Made by a program: the position numbers and the translations under genes | The notes under the pieces: generated by a model | Databases searched by the model: none | The model's input: only the letters and a program-made list of their open reading frames with translations | Told to the model about the DNA's origin: nothing | Assembly (NCBI GenBank): GCA_050246635.1 | Contig: JBFWVR010000014.1 | Coordinates: 79,303 to 143,302 of the forward strand | From: JBFWVR01 sp050246635 | GTDB lineage: Bacteria; Acidobacteriota; Vicinamibacteria; Vicinamibacterales; UBA2999 | Direction of reading: 5' to 3' | Length of the DNA stretch: 64,000 nt | Shown here: in pieces, positions 33,749 to 41,857 of the stretch | How the letters are laid out: each line of letters starts with the position of its first letter | Position numbering within the stretch: position 1 is the stretch's first letter

Positions 33749-35554
33749 GTGATACCTGCGCCCCGCCCCCTGGTCCTCGTCTCAATCCTCGTGCTGGCGC
33801 TCTGTGCCGTGGCTGCTCCCGCGGACGCGCAGCTCGTCGTGCTCGAGACGACGGGGGAGGTGCGGGCCGGCCTGCCGGTCGTGCACGCCGCCAGCGACGC
33901 CGGTGCGGCGCTGGCGATCCTGTCCCGCGGGTACTCAGGGCGGCTGCTGCGCCTGTACGCCCTGGAGCAGGAATTCCTCCGGAGGCTGGAGGGGCGCACG
34001 CCGATGCCCGCCTACCTCGTGTTCACGGATCAGCAAGGCGGCTTCCCGCGGGCCGGCTTCGTCCTCGAGGGCGAGCCGCGACCCGAGGTGGCCTGGGTCG
34101 ACCTGCACCGTGGCTCTCGCCTGAGCGGCCGCTTCGGGGCCGTGGACCAGATCTTTCCGCACGAGCTCCTGCACGTCATCGTGCGCCAGCTGGCCGGCGA
34201 ACCGCCCCCAGGCGGCGGCAACCAGGTGCACGCCATCGGCGTGCGCACCGATCCGGTTACGGCATTCAACGAAGGTTTTGCCGAGCATGCGCAGATCCTC
34301 GCCGTCGACGATGCGGACGCGGTGGCGGACACGCAGGCGCTCAGGAACCAGGCGGACGTGCGCGAACGCGCCGATCGCGCCGTCGCCGCCTACGCGCGGG
34401 AGCTCACGCGTCAGTGGTGGCCCCTCGCTCCCTCGCAGCTGCGGTTCCTCCTGTGGTTCGGCCAGGCCGAGCAGGTGCAGCGCTACTACACGGTCAAGGC
34501 GAACCTGTTCGCGCGGGCGCCGGCCGTTCCGGAGGCGCTACGTCGGCAGGCTGACGGGTATCCCGCGTACCTCTATCAGAGCGTCGTCCCGGGTGCGGCG
34601 GAGGGCCCCGTCAAGCCGGCGGCGGTCTCGCTCTCGACCGAGGGCGTCGTCTCACACCTCTTCTGGCGTCTGGTGACCGATCCCTCGCTGCAGCAACGCT
34701 ACCGGGATGAGGCGTTCTACGAGGCTTTCGGCACGTCGCGCGACGTCGTTACGCCCTTCGAGAACGTCTACCTGAAGCTATTCCGGATCCTGCACGACGC
34801 ACGTCCGGCGACGACCGCGGATGTGCTGCGGGCCTGGATGCGTCGCATGCCGGAAGACGCCGCGGATGTGCGGCGGCTGGCGCGCGAAGCCCTTGGCGGA
34901 CAGGATGTGCCTGACGCCCCTGAAATCTGGCTGGCGAACGATGCCTTGATGACTGGCACGAGCCTGTACGACCAGTACCGCGCGCAGCCGCGGCCGCACA
35001 CATTCGATGCGAACGCGGCGACGGCGCTGGACTGGCGGAGCGTGACCGGCATCGACGCCGGCGCCGCCGCGCGCCTGCTGGCCGGTGCCCCGTACGACGG
35101 CCTTCCAGACCTGCTCGCCTCACCGGGGCTGTCCGACGACACGCGCGCGCGTGTCTCGGCGATGGCGGCCGCGATGGACCGCGTCCTCGACCCGGCCGCT
35201 CGTGAGGAGGAGCGCCTCAGCCTCGGCACCCTGGCCGTTCCGTACCTGTGGCGGATTCTCGCGATTGTGTTCGCCGCCACGCTCGCGGGCGCCTGGCTCG
35301 CGAGCCGCGCCGGCATCCGTGAGCCCTGGGCCGCGATTGCTGTCGCGTTCGCGGCCTCGCTCCTCGTGATCCTGCTCTCATGGGTCGTGACGAGCCCCGC
35401 GTGGTATCCGGTAGCGGCGCCCGTCCTCCTGGGCGGAGCGCCCTGGGCCGCCTGGCGGGCGGCGCGTGGCCAAGGCACCGTGGCCGCCACCACCGCGCTC
35501 GCAGCCTGGTTCTGCGCCGCGCTGCCGGCCCTGCTGCTGACGCGCCCGTGGTAG
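33749..35554 (+). CDS. Exported membrane-anchored HExxH metallopeptidase-like protein
   Basis: 601 residues from GTG 33749 with a signal peptide (LVLVSILVLALCAVAAPADA). The zinc motif HELLH spans His138-Glu139-His142, and FNEGFAEHAQ supplies Glu175 about 33 residues later, the gluzincin arrangement. The middle is helical. Residues about 425-470 (DWRSVTGIDAGAAARLL ... LPDLLASPGLSDDTRARVSAM) look like a helix-hairpin-helix element as in ComEA-type proteins. The last 95 residues hold about four transmembrane helices (YLWRILAIVFAATLAGAWLA and following). The catalytic domain would face the periplasm. Family membership is uncertain. Confidence 0.75.
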   Translation: MIPAPRPLVLVSILVLALCAVAAPADAQLVVLETTGEVRAGLPVVHAASDAGAALAILSRGYSGRLLRLYALEQEFLRRLEGRTPMPAYLVFTDQQGGFPRAGFVLEGEPRPEVAWVDLHRGSRLSGRFGAVDQIFPHELLHVIVRQLAGEPPPGGGNQVHAIGVRTDPVTAFNEGFAEHAQILAVDDADAVADTQALRNQADVRERADRAVAAYARELTRQWWPLAPSQLRFLLWFGQAEQVQRYYTVKANLFARAPAVPEALRRQADGYPAYLYQSVVPGAAEGPVKPAAVSLSTEGVVSHLFWRLVTDPSLQQRYRDEAFYEAFGTSRDVVTPFENVYLKLFRILHDARPATTADVLRAWMRRMPEDAADVRRLAREALGGQDVPDAPEIWLANDALMTGTSLYDQYRAQPRPHTFDANAATALDWRSVTGIDAGAAARLLAGAPYDGLPDLLASPGLSDDTRARVSAMAAAMDRVLDPAAREEERLSLGTLAVPYLWRILAIVFAATLAGAWLASRAGIREPWAAIAVAFAASLLVILLSWVVTSPAWYPVAAPVLLGGAPWAAWRAARGQGTVAATTALAAWFCAALPALLLTRPW

Positions 35555-35736
35555 ACCCACGGCTCTACGTCACGCTGTCACCTGCCCTTCGGCGGAGCTG
35601 CGGAAGACGGGCGCATGCCGCTGCACGGAAAAGACGGGCGGTCGGCCACCGGTCCATCGATTCCGCGACACCGGACAGGACTGGGCCGCTACACTTCCGC
35701 CAGCCCTGTTCACCATCTCGCCAGGAGGATGCCGCC

Positions 35737-36105
35737 ATGGCTCCAGGTCTCTCGTCTGCCACACTCAGCGGCACGTGGTCGTACGGCAACGACATCATCG
35801 ACTTCAACCCGGCGATGCCGATGAACATCTCGGTCACCCTGTCGGTCGACGGCAGCTCCATCAGCGGCTCGGGCGGCGGGTCCACCGTGCCGTCGCCGGG
35901 CGGGAACTTCCAAATCGACGACGTGGCCGGCACAGTACAAGGCTCGACCGTGTCCCTGTCAGGCACCTTCAAGGCGACGCCGTACGGCGAGCCGACCGGC
36001 TCCGGCGCGCCAATCGTCTTCCAGGGATCCTGGGACGGCGGCAACGCGTTGACCGGCTCCTGGAGCGGCGCGCACTCCTGGACCGACATGACGATGAGCC
36101 GCTGA
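35737..36105 (+). CDS. Small beta-rich protein of unknown function
   Basis: 122 residues from ATG 35737, which follows an excellent AGGAGG. The protein is rich in Gly, Ser and Thr with alternating strands: LSGTWSYGNDIIDFNP, MNISVTLSVDGSSISGSGGG, VAGTVQGSTVSLSGTFKA, IVFQGSWDGGNALTGSW. It looks like a small lipocalin-like or jelly-roll-like barrel of repeated 'GxxSGSW' strands. There is no signal peptide or cysteine. The family is not recognised. Confidence 0.75.
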   Translation: MAPGLSSATLSGTWSYGNDIIDFNPAMPMNISVTLSVDGSSISGSGGGSTVPSPGGNFQIDDVAGTVQGSTVSLSGTFKATPYGEPTGSGAPIVFQGSWDGGNALTGSWSGAHSWTDMTMSR

Positions 36106-36240
36106 AGGCGGTGACAGGTGGCGGCGACGGGAACCACGTGGCCGGCCGCGGGTCACGCGGCGGCACCCGAGACTGCCACCGCCTCGACACGGTGAGTCCA
36201 CCGCTCGTCCCCGCACGGGCCTGGCCCGGAGGCCGCGCGC

Positions 36241-36768
36241 ATGGCATGCTCTTGGGGCGGAGGCGGCGTGCCCGAGGCCACGAAGAAGGACTTCAAGAAC
36301 TACATGACGCCTGCCGGGTTCCGGCGGCTCAACGACGAGCTCGCCCGGCTCTGGAAGGTCGACCGGCCGGCGATGGTCACGACCGTCGCATGGGCGGCCA
36401 GCAATGGCGACCGGTCCGAGAACGGCGACTACATCTACGGCAAGAAGAAGCTGCGGGAGATCGACCGGCGCATCCGCTATCTCTCGAAGAGCCTCGACAG
36501 CGCCGTCGTCGTCGAGAACACGGGGCGGCCGTCGGACCGCGTCTTCTTCGGCGCGACCGTCACCTTCGCCAACAGCGCGGGTGACGAACGCACGGTCACG
36601 ATTGTCGGCGTGGACGAGCTCGACTCCGGCGACGAGCGCATCTCGTGGCGGTCCCCCCTGGCGAAGGCGCTGCTGAAAGCCCGCGTGGGCGATCTCGTCT
36701 CGGTCCGCACCCCGCGGGGTCCAGAGGATCTCGAGGTCGTCGCCCTTCGCTACGACAGCCTCGGCTGA
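36241..36768 (+). CDS. greB: Transcription elongation factor GreB
   Basis: 175 residues; ATG 36241 has CGGAGG eight bases upstream, and GTG 36268 is a possible later start. The N-terminal coiled coil contains NGDRSENGDYIYGKKKLREID, the GreB-specific signature with acidic Asp/Glu at the hairpin tip that stimulate RNA polymerase transcript cleavage. The C-terminal FKBP-like domain follows (VFFGATVTFANSAGDERTV ... ISWRSPLAKALLKARVGDLV). The product rescues backtracked RNA polymerase. The gene converges on the DUF6282 gene across a strong hairpin. Confidence 0.95.
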   Translation: MACSWGGGGVPEATKKDFKNYMTPAGFRRLNDELARLWKVDRPAMVTTVAWAASNGDRSENGDYIYGKKKLREIDRRIRYLSKSLDSAVVVENTGRPSDRVFFGATVTFANSAGDERTVTIVGVDELDSGDERISWRSPLAKALLKARVGDLVSVRTPRGPEDLEVVALRYDSLG

Positions 36769-36778
36769 CCGGCCGGGT

Positions 36779-36808
36779 CCGGCGCCCCGCGATCACGCGG
36801 GACGCCGG
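36779..36808. terminator. Bidirectional hairpin between greB and the DUF6282 gene
   Basis: A 13-bp stem with one mismatch (36779-36791 with 36796-36808) and an ATCA loop lies 10 bp from each convergent stop codon. Confidence 0.65.
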
Positions 36809-36818
36809 TGGCCGGTGG

Positions 36819-37739
36819 CTACCACTTCTCGAGGCCGATGAACCGCGCGGGGTTGGTCTTCGTCATCACGTCGATCTCCGCCTGCGTGAAGCCGAACTTG
36901 CGCAGCCTCGGCAGCACCTGGGTGTAGCCGTCGACGTGCAGCGGCCGGCCGAGCTGCCCGAGGTCCGTCGAGATGATCACGTTCTGCGGCCCCACCTCGC
37001 GGATGCCCTCCGCCCAGTGGTTGAACGCCTCACCCGGCCCGAGCGCCTCGCCGATCACGTACTCCAGCAGCGCGCCCATCTTCGCGGCTTCCTTCTGCGT
37101 CTCGATGGACATGCCGACCCGCTCGAGCATCGGGTGCTGCACGTAGATCCGGTTCACGCCCGCCTCCTTCGCCGCCTTGATGAGCATCAGCGACTCCTCC
37201 GGGCTCGAGTGGCCGGTCGACATGCTCATGTCGTACTTCGCCATCACCTTCAGCACCTCGTAGACGGCCGGCAGCAGCTTGCCGTCCTTGGCGACGGGCA
37301 CGGCAATCGGCGAGCCCGGGTTGTAGTGCTCCGACTCGAAGGTCGGGAAGTACACGACCCGGCCGAAGCCGCCGGCGAACGTCGCGACCTGCTCGACCGC
37401 GTTCGGGTTGAGGCCTCCCACGGACCGGTTGAGGGCGATGCCCCCGAAGAGCTTGATGCCGGGCACGAAACGCGACACCAGGTAGGCCCAGGACGCCGTC
37501 TCGAGGTAGTGCTGCTTGAACACGATGGCGCGCATGCCGTGGCGCTGCGCGATCTGCGCGGCCTCGATCGCGTCCAGCGCGCGGGGAATGGAGAGCTGGG
37601 TGGCGGGGCCCACGTGCTGGTGGACATCGATGATGCCGGCCAGATCCTGGACGTCGTCGTTGGTCTGCGCCAGCGCGGCGCTCGGAAGGCTCAGCAGGGC
37701 GAGCAGCGCGCACGCGCGCTTCCACGATCGCAGGGTCAT
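36819..37739 (-). CDS. Exported amidohydrolase-like protein (DUF6282)
   Basis: 306 residues from ATG 37739 with GAGGAG upstream and a signal peptide (ACALLALLSLPSAALAQ). The metal-binding DVHQHVGP (His40, His42) matches the HxH of amidohydrolase-superfamily TIM barrels. STGHSSPEE, YVQHPM and IISTDLGQ supply the later His and Asp positions. This fits the DUF6282 group. Its reaction is likely hydrolysis or decarboxylation of a small compound in the periplasm. It is the last gene of the 36.8-48.9 kb minus-strand block, after a gap of about 160 bp. Confidence 0.82.
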   Translation of the reverse strand: MTLRSWKRACALLALLSLPSAALAQTNDDVQDLAGIIDVHQHVGPATQLSIPRALDAIEAAQIAQRHGMRAIVFKQHYLETASWAYLVSRFVPGIKLFGGIALNRSVGGLNPNAVEQVATFAGGFGRVVYFPTFESEHYNPGSPIAVPVAKDGKLLPAVYEVLKVMAKYDMSMSTGHSSPEESLMLIKAAKEAGVNRIYVQHPMLERVGMSIETQKEAAKMGALLEYVIGEALGPGEAFNHWAEGIREVGPQNVIISTDLGQLGRPLHVDGYTQVLPRLRKFGFTQAEIDVMTKTNPARFIGLEKW

Positions 37740-37901
37740 TGGTGTGCTCCTCGCTGGTCTGGGTCGGTCGACACGATCCGGCGGCCCGCGTCCGGCGCCC
37801 ACCAGCGGAAGGCGCCGAACGCGGGAGCAGTGGCGCGGGCCCCGTCGTCGCAGGCCGCCCGCGTCAGCAGCCCTGGCAGGTGGGCCGCCCGGACTCCGTC
37901 G

Positions 37902-38459
37902 CTACTTGATGGCTGGGTTCACGTAGCCGACCGGCAGTACGCGGTCGGGATCGGGCCGGATGCTGAGGTAGGTGACGTGATCCGGCACCTCCTTCCAGCC
38001 ATGGAACATCCCGGCCGGGATGACGACGATGTCACCGGCTGAGACGACACGGGTCTGGCCATCCTGGCTCGCCCCCGTGATGCTCGGCCCGACGGCCACG
38101 CGGACGACCTCGGCGTCCGCCGCCATGGGCTTCTGGTCGATGAAGGTGCCGCCGGTCACGAGCGTGCCCGACCCCGAGGTGATGTAGTAGACCTCGGTCA
38201 CCTGCGTGTGGTTCAGCCCACGCACCGGCCACCCGGCGTCCTTGACGGCGCCACGGTGCAGGACACCGACCGCCACGTTCAGCTTGCCGACGTCCACGAC
38301 CTTGATCTGCCGATCGGCCCCTCCATCGGGGGCCTTCAGCACCGCCTCGATCTCGGCCCTGGTCACCGCGGTCGACTCGAACCGGAACCCGGACTGCGAG
38401 TGCAGACCGATCGCGCCGGCGGCGATCAGGCCCAGGGCCGGGAGGATTGCGCGCAACAT
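37902..38459 (-). CDS. Exported single-domain cupin protein
   Basis: 185 residues; GAAGGA precedes ATG 38459 and an N-terminal hydrophobic signal (AILPALGLIAAGAIGLHSQS) exports it. The cupin motif 1 region is LNHTQVTEVYYITSGSGTLVTGG and motif 2 is VSAGDIVVIPAGMFHGWKEV. The His and Glu metal ligands seem partly kept (His in LNHT, Glu in TEVYY, His in MFHGW). Small secreted cupins act as isomerases, dioxygenases or decarboxylases. The NHL-propeller gene starts upstream on the same strand, 30 bp away, so they are probably one transcript. Confidence 0.85.
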   Translation of the reverse strand: MLRAILPALGLIAAGAIGLHSQSGFRFESTAVTRAEIEAVLKAPDGGADRQIKVVDVGKLNVAVGVLHRGAVKDAGWPVRGLNHTQVTEVYYITSGSGTLVTGGTFIDQKPMAADAEVVRVAVGPSITGASQDGQTRVVSAGDIVVIPAGMFHGWKEVPDHVTYLSIRPDPDRVLPVGYVNPAIK

Positions 38460-38489
38460 GACTGCTTCCTTCCTGTATCGTCCCGGGCG

Positions 38490-39563
38490 CTACCGCGTCC
38501 GCGACCACTTCTGCAGGCAGCCGCCGGACGGGCTCTGGTCGCAGCCGCCGGTCAAGCCCGCGAAGATGTTTCCGTGTTCGTCGGCCGCCAGCCCCTCGGG
38601 CCGCGTGCCGGGAATGAACTCCCGCAGCGAGCCGTCGCGGGCCGAGCCGATCCGCACGCCGTTCTGCCACCCGGGGTTCCGCTTGACCGCGCCGCCGCCC
38701 TCCGGCGCCGACGGCGGCCCGTCGATCGGGAAGCCCGACTCGGAGTCGGACACGACGAGCGTGTCGTCCTTCAGGATGGCGACGCCGCTCGGCCGGCCGA
38801 AGTGGCGCCAGTCGTCGAGGAAGTTCAGGTCCTTGTCGAAGACCTGCACGCGGTTGTTCGAGCGATCCGCCACGAACAACCGGCCCTGCGAGTCGAACGC
38901 CAGCGAGTGCGGTCCCATGAACTCACCCGGGCCGGTCCCCATGTGCCCGTAGTCCCGCACGAACCGCCCGTCCGGCGTGAGCCGCACGAGTCGATCGCCG
39001 TCCTGTTGCGCCGTCGAGGGTCGCGGCCAGTGGCCGTCGGCCACGATGATGTCGCCGTTCGGCGCGACGGCACACGACGTCGGGCCGATGAACGTGTCGG
39101 GCCCGGCCTTCGACACGCCGGGTTTGCCGAGCGTCAGCAGCAGCTTCCCGTCGGGGCTGAACTTGTGCAGCGTGAAGCCGCGCCCCTTGGTGGAGGGGTC
39201 GTCGCGGAACGGCCCGCTGTCGCCGGCCCAGAAGTTGCCGTCGCGGTCGCGGCAGAACCCGTGTGCCTGGACGAAGATGCCCTCGCCGAAGCTCGCGAGC
39301 AGACGACCGGAGGCGTCGAAGTGGTTGATCGCCGGCTCGGAGCGGAAGTGCATCCACACCCCGCCCTGCCCGTCTGGTATCAGCCCGATCGCGGCTCCCC
39401 ACTTCATGCCGGGCTTCAGCGTGGGCCAGCCCGTGGCCAGGCGGTAGGGGTTGGTCATCGTGCTGCGCGCCACCGGCGCCTGCTGCGCCAGCGAGACGAC
39501 CGTCGCCAGGGCGAACACGATCACGGCCGAGAGACGGCAGACCATCAGCGCCGGATTCGACAT
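38490..39563 (-). CDS. Exported NHL-repeat (six-bladed propeller) protein
   Basis: 357 residues from ATG 39563 with GGAGG seven bases upstream and a signal peptide (CRLSAVIVFALATVVSLAQ). The body repeats the propeller pattern: HGFCRDRDGNFWAGDSG, LHKFSPDGKLLLTLGKPG, CAVAPNGDIIVADGH, HSLAFDSQGRLFVADRSNNR and VQVFDKDLNFLDDW, about six blades. This architecture overlaps peptidyl-alpha-hydroxyglycine-amidating-lyase-like and gluconolactonase-like proteins, but no catalytic set is certain. It resembles the lipoprotein encoded just upstream, so the two may be paralogues. Confidence 0.85.
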   Translation of the reverse strand: MSNPALMVCRLSAVIVFALATVVSLAQQAPVARSTMTNPYRLATGWPTLKPGMKWGAAIGLIPDGQGGVWMHFRSEPAINHFDASGRLLASFGEGIFVQAHGFCRDRDGNFWAGDSGPFRDDPSTKGRGFTLHKFSPDGKLLLTLGKPGVSKAGPDTFIGPTSCAVAPNGDIIVADGHWPRPSTAQQDGDRLVRLTPDGRFVRDYGHMGTGPGEFMGPHSLAFDSQGRLFVADRSNNRVQVFDKDLNFLDDWRHFGRPSGVAILKDDTLVVSDSESGFPIDGPPSAPEGGGAVKRNPGWQNGVRIGSARDGSLREFIPGTRPEGLAADEHGNIFAGLTGGCDQSPSGGCLQKWSRTR

Positions 39564-39618
39564 GACATGACCTCCGTCAGATGCACCTGGGGATCGCGTG
39601 GGCCGCCGCATGTCGCGC

Positions 39619-40875
39619 TCACGATCCGGGCGTGCCCGGCGCCACGCCGTTGGTGGGGACCGTGCTCGACTGCCCCTTGTAGAGGAACCGCTGGGCGCGC
39701 GCCCCCGGCGCCACCTCGCCGGTGTAGATGTTGCCCTTCGAGTCCACGGCGATGTGATGCAGGCCCTGGAAGTCGCCGGGCTTCGCGCTCCGCTCGCCGA
39801 ACTGGTACAGCACCGTCAGCGTCTTGCGCTCGACGACGGCGATGCGCGAGTTGCCGTAGTCGGCCACGTAGAGGAACCGCTGGTCGGGATCCGGCGAGAA
39901 CGCCAGCCCCGCCGCCGATCCGCTGGCCGGGCCGCTGCGGTTCAGGAACATCTGCGTGACGTACGTGCCGTCGAGCTGGAAGACCTGGACGCGACGGTTC
40001 GAGCGATCGGCGACGTAGACCAGGCCGTCGCGTGACACCTTCACGCTGTGCACCGGGCTGCCGAACTGCGGCGCGCCCTCGCCCTCGGTGTCGAGCACGC
40101 GGCCCGCGCCAGGCGCGCCGGGCGGCGCCGGCGCCGCGTCCTCCGGCTCACGCCCGAACGCGCCCCAGGCCCGCTTGAACACGCCGGTGTCGGCGTCGAA
40201 GACCACGACGCGCCGGTTGCCGTAGCCGTCGGCCACGAAGACCTCGTTGGTGGGCTCGTGCACGAAGGCGTCCGCCGACTGGTGCACGCTCTGCGGGTCG
40301 CGGTTGCCGCCCGACGCCGGGCTCGCGTCGCGCCCGCCGATCTGCAGGAGGAACCGGCCGGCCCGCGTGAACTTCAGCAGCATGTCGTCGTTGCGCCGGA
40401 ACAGGGAGGGCGCGACCGGGGCGCTGCCGCCAATCCAGACGTTGTCCCGGCTGTCGACGGCGATGCCATGCTCGCTGTCGGGCCAGTCGAAACCGGGGAT
40501 GCCGGGGCCGCCCCACCCGTTGACGAAGGTGCCCGTCGCGTCCAGCTCGATGACCGGCGGCGCCGACCGTGCCCGTTCCTCCGGCGACAGGGTGTTGGGA
40601 CGCGTGAGCAGGTACACGTGGTCCCGCGAGTCCACCGCGACCGACGGGACGTGCCCGAGCTTCCAGTTGTAGGGCAGCGGCGGCGGCCATGCGGTGTCGA
40701 CCTCGAACACCGGCATGCCCTCGGTCGAGACCACCGGGGCGACCGGTTCGGCCACCGCCGCGCCTCCGCCACACGCCGCCGTCAGGAGCACCGGCGCCAG
40801 CAGGACCAGGGCGGCGGGCCGGCGCCGGACCGGACGCCGCGCGATCACGGACTGCCTCAGCCTCGCGCGCGTCAC
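39619..40875 (-). CDS. NHL-repeat propeller lipoprotein
   Basis: 418 residues from GTG 40875, which overlaps the stop of the double-cupin gene by 4 bp (GTGA, 40872-40875); GTG 40848 is an alternative start. The signal ends in a lipobox LTAAC followed by GGG, so Cys is expected to be lipidated. At least five NHL-type blades follow (VPSVAVDSRDHVYLLTRPN, HGIAVDSRDNVWIGGSAP, DGLVYVADRSNRRVQVFQLD, RFLYVADYGNSRIAV, HHIAVDSKGNIYTGEV). As a lipoprotein it would be membrane-tethered in the periplasm. It is translationally coupled to the cupin. Confidence 0.87.
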   Translation of the reverse strand: MTRARLRQSVIARRPVRRRPAALVLLAPVLLTAACGGGAAVAEPVAPVVSTEGMPVFEVDTAWPPPLPYNWKLGHVPSVAVDSRDHVYLLTRPNTLSPEERARSAPPVIELDATGTFVNGWGGPGIPGFDWPDSEHGIAVDSRDNVWIGGSAPVAPSLFRRNDDMLLKFTRAGRFLLQIGGRDASPASGGNRDPQSVHQSADAFVHEPTNEVFVADGYGNRRVVVFDADTGVFKRAWGAFGREPEDAAPAPPGAPGAGRVLDTEGEGAPQFGSPVHSVKVSRDGLVYVADRSNRRVQVFQLDGTYVTQMFLNRSGPASGSAAGLAFSPDPDQRFLYVADYGNSRIAVVERKTLTVLYQFGERSAKPGDFQGLHHIAVDSKGNIYTGEVAPGARAQRFLYKGQSSTVPTNGVAPGTPGS

Positions 40876-41807
40876 GGCTTCGCCCAGTTGGTGTCCCAGC
40901 GGATGTTCAGCCACGCCGCGACCGACTCGACGTCGCTGAACCCGTGGGTGACATTGGCCGGGATGAAGAAGAGGTCGCCGGGCCGCGCGAACGCGCTCAC
41001 CCCGGTTCCCGGGACCGGCGTGGTGCCGGTGCGATCGAACCCGGTGGTGACGGTGCCGGCGCCCTCGAGCATCACCCAGGTGTCGACCGTGGTCGGGTGG
41101 TGCTCCGCGGACGGCGCCTTGATCCGCCGGATGTTGACGTTGAAGTGCCCGCCTTCGATCATCCGCAGGACCGCAAGCTGCCTGGCGTCCATGTCCTGGA
41201 GGTAACCGGCGATCTTCTCCTTCGGGATGTACACGGCGTGGTCGGTCTGCGCGTACTCGAGCGGCCGGAACCCGGGGCGGCCGTTGCTCCCGGACGGCGG
41301 CGCGAGCGTGCCCGCCCCCAGCGGGGCGTCGGCGGGCCAGTCCACGTCCCAGCGGATGTTCAGCCAGGTGATGCTGCCGGTCACGCCGCTGACGCCGTGC
41401 GGCACACCGGCCGGCACGAAGGCGACGTCCCCGACCCGGAGCGGGTTCGACACGCCGCCCACGATGCGGCCCTTCTCGAGCGTGCCGCCGGTGGTCATCG
41501 TGCCGCCGCCGTCGATGACCACCCACAGGTCGATCGTGTTCGGATGCACGAGCGCCGTCTCGGCGTCGCGGATCCGGCGGATGTTCACGTTGTACTTGCC
41601 GCCCTCGACCATACGCAGGGTGGCCAGTTGGTGCGCGTCCATCTCGCGGAGGTACCGGGCGAGCACCTCGCCCGGCAGGTTCACGGAGCGATCCGCGGGC
41701 GCCTGCTCGAGGATCCGGACCCCGGGCCGCGGCTGGACCGTCGCGGTTGCCGTCATCACGCCGCACGCCAGGGCGGCGACCATCGTGCCGAGCCACACGG
41801 TTCGCAT
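40872..41807 (-). CDS. Exported double-cupin protein with internal duplication
   Basis: 311 residues from ATG 41807, preceded by GGGAGA; signal peptide at residues 1-24. The two halves are clear repeats: LPGEVLARYLREMDAHQLAT with LRMVEGGKYNVNIRRIRD, and later IPKEKIAGYLQDMDARQLAV with LRMIEGGHFNVNIRRIKA. Each half ends with FVPAGVPHGV or FIPANVTHGF plus a WLNIRWD strand, the cupin motif 2. The tandem duplication implies one pseudo-symmetric bicupin. It follows the TonB receptor gene by 50 bp and overlaps the downstream lipoprotein gene by 4 bp. Confidence 0.87.
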   Translation of the reverse strand: MRTVWLGTMVAALACGVMTATATVQPRPGVRILEQAPADRSVNLPGEVLARYLREMDAHQLATLRMVEGGKYNVNIRRIRDAETALVHPNTIDLWVVIDGGGTMTTGGTLEKGRIVGGVSNPLRVGDVAFVPAGVPHGVSGVTGSITWLNIRWDVDWPADAPLGAGTLAPPSGSNGRPGFRPLEYAQTDHAVYIPKEKIAGYLQDMDARQLAVLRMIEGGHFNVNIRRIKAPSAEHHPTTVDTWVMLEGAGTVTTGFDRTGTTPVPGTGVSAFARPGDLFFIPANVTHGFSDVESVAAWLNIRWDTNWAKP

Positions 41808-41857
41808 GTTGTCTCCCGTTCTCCGAGTCAGGTCGCGTCTGGAACCCGGGCAGGCCG

